A stretch of 7,008 nucleotides of DNA from Acidimicrobiales bacterium. GTDB taxonomy: Bacteria > Actinomycetota > Acidimicrobiia > Acidimicrobiales > Poriferisodaliceae. The translations under genes and the position numbers were made by a program. This document shows positions 1-4,505 of the stretch, one piece after another. The stretch lies in assembly GCA_020631315.1 (NCBI GenBank), contig JAHDHM010000193.1:1-7008 (forward strand), in the 5' to 3' direction. Numbering within the stretch: the first letter of the stretch is position 1; the number at the start of each line of letters is the position of its first letter. The notes under the pieces are model-generated. The model did not search any database and was not told where the DNA came from. It saw nothing but the letters and a program-made list of their open reading frames with translations.

Positions 1-1166
1 ACTTCTACCCGGACATGCCGAAGGACTTCCAGACCAGCCAGTACGACAAGCCGATCTGTGTCGACGGCGAGCTGGAGCTCCCGAACGGCACCGTGATCGG
101 CATCGAGCGGGCCCACATGGAAGAGGACGCCGGCAAGTCGACACACGTCGGCGGAGATGGCGGTCGTCTGGCCGGTGCCGATCGGTCGATGATCGACTAC
201 AACCGCGCCGGCGTGCCGCTGCTCGAGATCGTGAGCCGTCCCGACCTGCGCTCTGCCGACGACGCCAGGGCGTACGCCGAGGAGCTGCGCGACATCCTCG
301 TGGCGACGGGTACTTCGGACGCCCGTCTCGAAGAGGGCTCGATGCGGGTCGACGCCAACGTGTCGGTACGTCCCGTGGGCAGCGACGAACTGCGGACCCG
401 TTGCGAGATCAAGAACCTGAACTCGTTCCGCTCGCTCGGCCGGGCGATCGAGTACGAGGCGGCACGGCACGTGGCGCTGTGGGAGAGCGGTGAGGAGCCT
501 CGACAGGAGACCCGCCACTGGTCCGAGGACGACGGCCGGACCCACTCGATGCGGTCGAAGGAAGAAGCCGACGACTACCGGTACTTCACCGAGCCCGACC
601 TCGTGCCACTCATCCCGGATCCCGAGTGGGTCGAGGAGATGCGTGCGGCCCTCCCGCCGATGCCGGCTGCGCGCCGTGCCGTCGTGAGGGAGGCGACCGG
701 TGCCGATGGCGAGGCCGCCGCAGTGATCGTCGGTCGAGGAATGGACGACCTGGTCGTCGCCGCCGCAGGGGCCGGTGCCGACGGCAGCCGCCTCGTCACC
801 CATGCCGTGAACAACCTTGCCGAGGGTGCCGGTCAGCTGACGGCCGAGTCGTTCGCCGCACTCGTCACGATGGAGACCGGTGGTGAGCTCACCGCCACGC
901 AGGCCAAGACCGTGCTCGGCGATCTCGTCGAATCCGGCGGCGACCCAGCCGCCATCGCAGCGTCGCACGGCTTCGAGGCCATGGACACCTCCGAGTTGGA
1001 GACGCTGGTCGACGAGGCGATCGCCGCGGATCCCGAGGCGTGGACCAAGTTCTGCGAAGGCGAAGACCGTGTCCAAGGCGCCTTCGTGGGCTACGTGATG
1101 AAGGCCACCCGCGGCCAGGCCGACGGCAAGGCCGTCAGCGCCATCCTGCGCGCCAAGCGCGGCTGA
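1..1166 (+). CDS. gatB: Asp-tRNA(Asn)/Glu-tRNA(Gln) amidotransferase subunit B, 5' end missing
   Basis: GatB is the tRNA-binding kinase/transamidase subunit of the cytoplasmic GatCAB complex, which turns misacylated Glu-tRNA(Gln) or Asp-tRNA(Asn) into Gln-tRNA(Gln) or Asn-tRNA(Asn). The reading frame is already open at base 3 (Phe-Tyr-Pro-Asp before the first Met at 15), so the gene starts upstream. About 387 residues are visible; the family is usually near 480-500, so roughly 100 N-terminal residues are lost. Visible family signatures are YPDMPKDFQTSQYDKP, DYNRAGVPLLEIVS, EEGSMRVDANVSVR, CEIKNLNSFRS and DDYRYFTEPDL. The C-terminal third is the GatB/YqeY-type helical tail and ends in the usual VMKATRGQAD block, so the 3' end is intact. 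gatC and gatA commonly lie upstream but are not in the window. The stop TGA is at 1164-1166, and the last 32 bases overlap a short opposite-strand ORF. Confidence 0.97.
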   Translation, partial: FYPDMPKDFQTSQYDKPICVDGELELPNGTVIGIERAHMEEDAGKSTHVGGDGGRLAGADRSMIDYNRAGVPLLEIVSRPDLRSADDARAYAEELRDILVATGTSDARLEEGSMRVDANVSVRPVGSDELRTRCEIKNLNSFRSLGRAIEYEAARHVALWESGEEPRQETRHWSEDDGRTHSMRSKEEADDYRYFTEPDLVPLIPDPEWVEEMRAALPPMPAARRAVVREATGADGEAAAVIVGRGMDDLVVAAAGAGADGSRLVTHAVNNLAEGAGQLTAESFAALVTMETGGELTATQAKTVLGDLVESGGDPAAIAASHGFEAMDTSELETLVDEAIAADPEAWTKFCEGEDRVQGAFVGYVMKATRGQADGKAVSAILRAKRG

Positions 1167-1272
1167 CGAACTCGACCGGCTTCACGGCGAGCACGGCGGC
1201 GATCGCGAAGATCGCCACCATCGCGAGCACCCCGAGCACCAGCTCGGGCTCGCTGCGCGCCACGTCGAACAT
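1135..1272 (-). CDS. Putative single-span membrane peptide, 45 aa, unknown function
   Basis: I do not recognise this short ORF. From the ATG at 1272 it encodes 45 residues: an acidic start (MFDVARSEPE), a hydrophobic stretch over residues 11-30 made of L, V, A, I, G, M and F, and a basic aromatic tail (KPVEFVSRAWRAGWR). That is the pattern of a single membrane helix with the positive end inside. All 36 codons before the gatB overlap end in G or C; the three that do not lie in the overlap, where gatB dictates the bases. This bias does not fix the strand, because the antisense plus frame has its third positions at the same bases; that frame is Ser/Thr-rich, starts inside gatB and looks like a shadow. 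A GAGA lies 8 nt before the ATG. An in-frame GTG at 1308 would add 12 residues; a TAG lies just upstream of it. It follows the HhH gene on the same strand and could be co-transcribed. Confidence 0.45.
   Translation of the reverse strand: MFDVARSEPELVLGVLAMVAIFAIAAVLAVKPVEFVSRAWRAGWR
1223..1253. terminator. Strong bulged hairpin after gatB, possible convergent terminator
   Basis: Two nested inverted repeats form one hairpin. The inner stem is CCGAGC (1232-1237) with GCTCGG (1242-1247) around the loop ACCA. The outer stem is GCGAGC (1223-1228) with GCTCGC (1248-1253), and a 3-nt bulge ACC lies on the left side. This gives 12 GC-rich pairs, centred about 70 bases after the gatB stop and between convergent transcripts. 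No T-run follows on either strand, so it would be a U-less, actinobacterial-type terminator at best. It also lies inside the putative membrane peptide ORF, where it is encoded by the codons for SEPELVLGVLA. Confidence 0.4.
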
Positions 1273-1333
1273 CGACAGCGTCTCGACGCGACTCAGCTGA
1301 TCGCCCACGCCGCGACGCTAGCGCTGCGAAGAC

Positions 1334-1744
1334 CTAGTACTTGACGACCGCGGGGAGTTCCTTGGCGTGGTCGATCCAGCGCTGGACCTGCGACTCGACG
1401 GGCACCTGGCGCACGAGCTTGTTCTTCTTCTTGGCGTTGACCTCGGCCATGGCAGCGGCGAGGTTGTCGGCGCGGCGTCGGCGTAGTTCCTTCACCGTGT
1501 CGACGCCGGCGGCCTCGAGCAGGTCGCTGTACTGCGTGGACACGCCCTTGACCCGCATGAGGTCGGCGCGGTTCACCCACTCCAGGATCCGGGTGTCGGC
1601 GATGCCGCACTCGTCGGCGAGCGCCTTGCGACCCTTGCGGGTGGCTCCGGCCTCGAGGAGCTTCTCGCAGGAGCGGATGCCGTTCGCGGCCAGCTTCTTG
1701 GCGTACTTCGGGCCGATGCCCTCGATGGCGGAAATGGCGGTCAT
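1334..1744 (-). CDS. Helix-hairpin-helix (DUF4332-like) protein
   Basis: This is a 136-residue cytoplasmic protein. Residues 6-20 (AIEGIGPKYAKKLAA) are a classic HhH hairpin with the GIG turn used to grip the DNA or RNA backbone. A second, more degenerate helical hairpin lies around residues 55-90 (WVNRADLMRVKGVST, then LLEAAGVDTVKELRRR). The arrangement matches the DUF4332 family, which is related to the tandem HhH domains of DNA polymerases and topoisomerases but has no firm function. The C-terminal third is basic (KKKNK around 105-109). The ATG at 1744 is supported by GGAGG at 1751-1755, six bases upstream, the best ribosome binding site in the window. It follows the MATE gene on the same strand after a likely weak terminator. 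A role in nucleic acid binding is inferred from the fold only. Confidence 0.85.
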   Translation of the reverse strand: MTAISAIEGIGPKYAKKLAANGIRSCEKLLEAGATRKGRKALADECGIADTRILEWVNRADLMRVKGVSTQYSDLLEAAGVDTVKELRRRRADNLAAAMAEVNAKKKNKLVRQVPVESQVQRWIDHAKELPAVVKY

Positions 1745-1750
1745 GGAGGT

Positions 1751-1755
1751 CCTCC
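1751..1755 (-). promoter_or_regulatory. Shine-Dalgarno site of the HhH gene
   Basis: GGAGG lies 6 nt before the ATG at 1744 and fixes that start. The spacer is ACCTCC, so the site reads GGAGGACCTCC, an inverted repeat that places an anti-SD-like CCTCC between the SD and the start codon. It cannot fold into a tight hairpin because the centre is a single base. No other gene in the window has an SD this strong. Confidence 0.8.
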
Positions 1756-1780
1756 GATGGCGACTGCGTCAACCAGAGAA

Positions 1781-1804
1781 CCACAAACCCCAGCAGGATT
1801 GGGG
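1781..1804 (-). terminator. Candidate weak intrinsic terminator after the MATE gene
   Basis: Read on the minus strand, CCCCA (1804-1800) pairs with TGGGG (1792-1788) across a 7-nt loop, with a possible further G-U pair at the base, and is followed directly by TTTGTGG. It begins 3 nt after the MATE stop codon and sits before the HhH gene. The stem is short and the T-run is only three long, so partial read-through into the HhH gene is likely. Confidence 0.45.
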
Positions 1805-1806
1805 CA

Positions 1807-3141
1807 TCACGCTCCGGTGACGAGCCAATCGTCAGTGCGGTAGCGGTGTTGAAGGGTGATGGATCTGACGATCGTGAACGCGAGGAGCGCCGCCCACAGC
1901 CAACCGATGCCGGCGTCGGTGAGCAGTACGGCGCCGCCGAGGAGCGCGAACGTCACGGTGGCGATCCACATGGCACGGCCGAGGTAGGCGAGGTCGCCGG
2001 CGCCGATGAGGATGCCGTCGAGCGCGAACACGTGCCCGCTGACCGGTTGCATGACCGCGACCCAGACGAGCAGGAACGCAGCGAGGTCGACGACGGCGTC
2101 GTCGTCGGAGAACACGGTGGACAGCGGGCTCGCCACCGCGACGAGCAGGAGGCCGACGAGCACACCGAAGGCGATCGACAGCTCGATCATCCGGTCCGAC
2201 GCATCGCGTGCCGTCGCTGCATCGTCGGCGCCGAGGTGGCGGGCGACGAGCGCCTGGCCGGCGATGGCGATGGCGTCGAGCGAGAGTGCGGTGAGGAACC
2301 AGATCTGTATGGCGATCTCGTGCGCGGCGAGATCGACCGTGCCCATGGTCGCGGCGATCACGACGGCGAGGACGAACGCAGCTCGAAGGGCGAGGGTGCG
2401 CACGAGCAGGTGGACGCCCTGGACCGCCGAGGTGGTGAGCATCGCGACGTCGGGCCGGATCGAGGCGCCGAGGCGTTGTACCGCCCGTCCGACGACGACG
2501 AGGTAGACGGCGGCGCCGACACCTTCGGCCAGGACCGTCGACCACGCCGATCCGGCGACACCCATGTCGAGACCGAACACGAACCACAACTCGACGACGA
2601 GGTTCAACACGGCGGTACTCACGGCCACGATCAGCGGAGTGGTCGTGTCCTGTGTGCCGCGCAGGTACCCGGTGCCGGCCATCGTGATGAGGATGAACGG
2701 GAAGCCGACCGCGCTGATGTTCAGGTAGGTCGAGGCGTGCGCTTCGACTACCCGTTCTGCGCCGAACCATCCGAGGACGGTGTCGCCGACGAGCAACAGC
2801 AAGACCGTGACGGCGAGGCCGATGGCGATGGCGAGCCACATCGCCTGGGCGCCGAGCTCCGCGGCGCGTCGTTCGCCACCCGCTCCGATGGCCCGTCCGA
2901 CCTGGCCCGTGGTGCCGTAGGCCAGGAAGACGAGAATGCTGCCGAGGCCGAGCACGACCGTCGTCGCCAGTGCGAGGCCGGCCAGCTCCTCGGTACCGAT
3001 GTTCCCGACGATCGCCGTGTCCGTGATGATGTAGAGCGGCTGAGCGATCAGCGCGCCGAGGCTCGGCACCGCCAGTCGGAAGATGTCCCGGTCGTGTGGC
3101 GATCGGAGACGTGGTCGACGCATCGGGTCAGTCTGGTCCAC
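1807..3141 (-). CDS. MATE-family efflux transporter, DinF-like
   Basis: This is a 444-residue inner-membrane antiporter of the multidrug and toxin extrusion family, normal in length, with about twelve hydrophobic segments. Members export organic cations or other small compounds in exchange for H+ or Na+. The DinF-type signature is clear: residues 20-55 contain LAVPSLGALIAQPLY then TDTAIVGNIGT, residues 158-169 are GYLRGTQDTTTP, a matching second-half motif is AGQALVARHLGA, and the late motif is LDGILIGAGDLAYLGRA. The substrate cannot be read from the sequence. The GTG at 3141 starts one base after the lipoprotein stop codon (TGA-C-GTG), which suggests translational coupling; no good SD is present. 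An alternative ATG at 3123 would remove six residues (MDQTDP). No LexA-type box was seen upstream, so the dinF name is not assigned. Confidence 0.93.
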   Translation of the reverse strand: MDQTDPMRRPRLRSPHDRDIFRLAVPSLGALIAQPLYIITDTAIVGNIGTEELAGLALATTVVLGLGSILVFLAYGTTGQVGRAIGAGGERRAAELGAQAMWLAIAIGLAVTVLLLLVGDTVLGWFGAERVVEAHASTYLNISAVGFPFILITMAGTGYLRGTQDTTTPLIVAVSTAVLNLVVELWFVFGLDMGVAGSAWSTVLAEGVGAAVYLVVVGRAVQRLGASIRPDVAMLTTSAVQGVHLLVRTLALRAAFVLAVVIAATMGTVDLAAHEIAIQIWFLTALSLDAIAIAGQALVARHLGADDAATARDASDRMIELSIAFGVLVGLLLVAVASPLSTVFSDDDAVVDLAAFLLVWVAVMQPVSGHVFALDGILIGAGDLAYLGRAMWIATVTFALLGGAVLLTDAGIGWLWAALLAFTIVRSITLQHRYRTDDWLVTGA

Positions 3142-3142
3142 G

Positions 3143-4237
3143 TCAGCTCGACGAGGTGTCGCCTCGGTCGACCCGCACGAGGCTGCCGTCGAGCAGCAGC
3201 ACGTGGAGCTCGCCGTCGAGCACGTCGACTGCGGTGACGGTGGCGAGGTCCAGCGGGAGCCGGCCGAGCCCGTCGGGCGTCACGGCGAACAGTTCGCCGG
3301 TGCAGTGGTCGGCGACGACGGCGGCGTGGCCGAGCCATTCCGGACCTCCGGTCCCGCCGACCACGGCGCATCGCTCTCGGTCGTGGCGCCACACGGCGAC
3401 CGGTTCGATCGGGTCTCTCGCCTCGTCGGCGATGAAGTCGACGTCGCCCTCGCGTGCGTTCCAGCCGAAGTCCGGCGCAACTCGGTCGAGCTCGACGACG
3501 GACACCTCTTCTCTGCACGACTCACCCGTGTCGGCGACCCAGATGCGCTCGCCGTCCAGCCACAGCGTGTTCGGGTTACGAAGACCGGTGGCCCACACCA
3601 GATCGGTCGCCCCGTCGACGGGCATCAGTCGGCCGTGGCGCACGACACCCCGCAGGATCGTGCCGAGCTCGGGTGCATCACCGAGGTACCAACCGCCCTG
3701 ACCTCCGCCGTCGCCGACACCGACGAAGACCTCCCCGGTGTCGGGGTGGACGACGAGACCTCCGCCGTTGTGGCGCTCGTCGGGCTGGGCCACTCGGAGC
3801 AACACGGCATCGGTCGATCCGGGATCGGGACGGTGCAGGGTGAGCTGCAGCGAGCCGTCGGTGACGGTACGCAACGACAACAGGCCTTCGGGGTGACCGG
3901 CGACGGAGAACAAGCCCTGGTCTGCGTCGAGGCTGGTGTCCCCGCGCAGGTCGTGGAGCACCGTGCCGTCGTCGTCCACGATGCGTCCATCGCGCAGAGC
4001 GACCACTGCGGAGCCGCCCACGGCGTCGACATCGGTGGGTATCCCGTCGAACTCTCGCACCGTCACCGCTCGCAACGGGGCCAAGTCCTCCATCAGAGGG
4101 ATGCTCGCTGACGCCGGACAGGGGCGATCGAGCGCCGCCTCGATGGCGGAGACGCCTGCCGGTGGGCGCAGCTGCGGATCGGTCGCACACCCCGAGAGCA
4201 CCAGCGCCACGAGGGCGAGCAGCAGGCGGGCGGTCAC
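3143..4237 (-). CDS. Secreted lipoprotein with glucose/sorbosone dehydrogenase-like beta-propeller
   Basis: The GTG at 4237 gives 364 residues beginning with a lipoprotein signal: MTAR, a Leu/Ala/Val core, then the lipobox LSGC with the lipidated Cys at residue 17. The mature protein resembles the PQQ-type soluble aldose sugar dehydrogenase/HIPL family (GSDH domain): DQGLFSVAGHP (106-116), HNGGGLVVHPDTGEVFVG (156-173) followed by GDGGGQGG, TGLRNPNTLWLDG (217-229), WVADTGES then EEV (233-245), and FGWNAREG (257-264). Cys at 241, 290 and 312 could form extracytoplasmic disulfides. It may oxidise a sugar or be a non-enzymatic relative; PQQ binding cannot be proven by eye. An in-frame GTG at 4270 would add 11 residues before the signal. 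Any start further upstream would run into the ilv leader on the other strand and hide the signal peptide. MATE follows after one base, so the two are very probably co-transcribed. Confidence 0.85.
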   Translation of the reverse strand: MTARLLLALVALVLSGCATDPQLRPPAGVSAIEAALDRPCPASASIPLMEDLAPLRAVTVREFDGIPTDVDAVGGSAVVALRDGRIVDDDGTVLHDLRGDTSLDADQGLFSVAGHPEGLLSLRTVTDGSLQLTLHRPDPGSTDAVLLRVAQPDERHNGGGLVVHPDTGEVFVGVGDGGGQGGWYLGDAPELGTILRGVVRHGRLMPVDGATDLVWATGLRNPNTLWLDGERIWVADTGESCREEVSVVELDRVAPDFGWNAREGDVDFIADEARDPIEPVAVWRHDRERCAVVGGTGGPEWLGHAAVVADHCTGELFAVTPDGLGRLPLDLATVTAVDVLDGELHVLLLDGSLVRVDRGDTSSS

Positions 4238-4243
4238 GGGGTC

Positions 4244-4249
4244 ACGGTA
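4244..4249 (-). promoter_or_regulatory. Possible -10 element of the lipoprotein gene
   Basis: TACCGT on the minus strand fits the actinobacterial TANNNT -10 pattern and ends 6 nt before the GTG at 4237. Transcription would then start at or next to the start codon, giving a leaderless mRNA, which would explain the absence of any SD site. No convincing -35 was seen. The motif is short and could occur by chance. Confidence 0.25.
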
Positions 4250-4311
4250 GATGCCGCGTCGGTCGTTCACGGGTCGACGCGACGCCGGTCGCCGGTACGA
4301 CGAGATCTGGG

Positions 4312-4341
4312 TTGCGGGGGAGCCGTGTCCTTGGGCACAAT
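4312..4341 (+). promoter_or_regulatory. Candidate promoter of the ilvBN leader transcript
   Basis: TTGCGG (4312-4317) and CACAAT (4336-4341) are separated by 18 nt and match three and four bases of the sigma-70 -35 and -10 consensus. Seven bases after the -10 comes the A of the leader-peptide ATG at 4349, so the predicted transcript would begin on the start codon. No SD stands at a useful distance from that ATG, which fits a leaderless message. The elements are weak matches and the call rests partly on position. Confidence 0.4.
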
Positions 4342-4348
4342 GGTCGGG

Positions 4349-4402
4349 ATGACCGCGCCAGACATCTTCCTCGGCACGACCCTCATCGTCGTACTCAGCT
4401 AG
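4349..4402 (+). CDS. ilvB leader peptide, 17 aa (attenuation sensor)
   Basis: ATG at 4349 opens a 17-codon frame, MTAPDIFLGTTLIVVLS, ending in TAG at 4400-4402. Seven of the 17 residues are Ile, Leu or Val, with five in a row (LIVVL, 4382-4396) just before the stop. These are the end products of the pathway encoded downstream. It is followed at once by a strong hairpin on the stop codon and then by a terminator, the usual layout of ribosome-mediated attenuation, established for ilv operons of enterobacteria and of Corynebacterium. The peptide itself probably has no function; its translation speed is the signal. An in-frame ATG at 4340 would make it 20 residues; neither start has a good SD, and 4349 fits a leaderless start from the candidate promoter. 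Confidence 0.82.
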   Translation: MTAPDIFLGTTLIVVLS

Positions 4403-4426
4403 CGCACGCGAAACTCCGCGTGCGCT
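4401..4426 (+). promoter_or_regulatory. ilvB leader hairpin 1 (overlaps leader stop codon)
   Basis: AGCGCACGCG (4401-4410) pairs perfectly with CGCGTGCGCT (4417-4426) around the loop AAACTC, giving 10 pairs, eight of them G-C. The left arm begins inside the leader peptide TAG, so a ribosome finishing the leader would mask it, while one stalled earlier in the LIVVL codons may leave it free. It probably acts as the pause or switching stem of the attenuator. Confidence 0.75.
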
Positions 4427-4430
4427 TCTC

Positions 4431-4454
4431 GGCCTCCCTTCGGGGAGGTCTTTT
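4431..4454 (+). terminator. ilvB attenuator terminator
   Basis: GGCCTCCC (4431-4438) pairs with GGGAGGTC (4443-4450) around a TTCG loop, giving eight pairs including one G-U. The closing C-G pair makes the very stable cUUCGg tetraloop. TTTT follows at 4451-4454. It lies 28 bases after the leader peptide stop and 51 bases before ilvB, the expected place for a premature terminator controlling the operon. Confidence 0.8.
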
Positions 4455-4505
4455 GCTGTCCCGGCCCGAATCATCACGACCGACACGAGAGAAAGCCAGA
4501 TCACG

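Noticed and set aside
1767..1772. TTGACG on the minus strand as a -35 box for the HhH gene
   Set aside because: No TANNNT-like -10 is found at the right distance; that position falls on the SD and start region.
1846..3237. Long plus-strand open frame (463 codons) opposite the MATE gene
   Set aside because: Its translation is dominated by Asp, Glu, Arg, Gly and His with no domain, as expected for the antisense of a high-GC membrane protein gene; the minus-strand MATE motifs are unmistakable.
3083..4111. Long plus-strand open frame (342 codons) opposite the lipoprotein gene
   Set aside because: There are no recognisable motifs, while the opposite strand has a lipobox and a series of GSDH motifs.
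4340..4348. Earlier in-frame ATG of the leader peptide (20 residues)
   Set aside because: It overlaps the candidate -10 element and has no better SD; it is kept only as an alternative to 4349.
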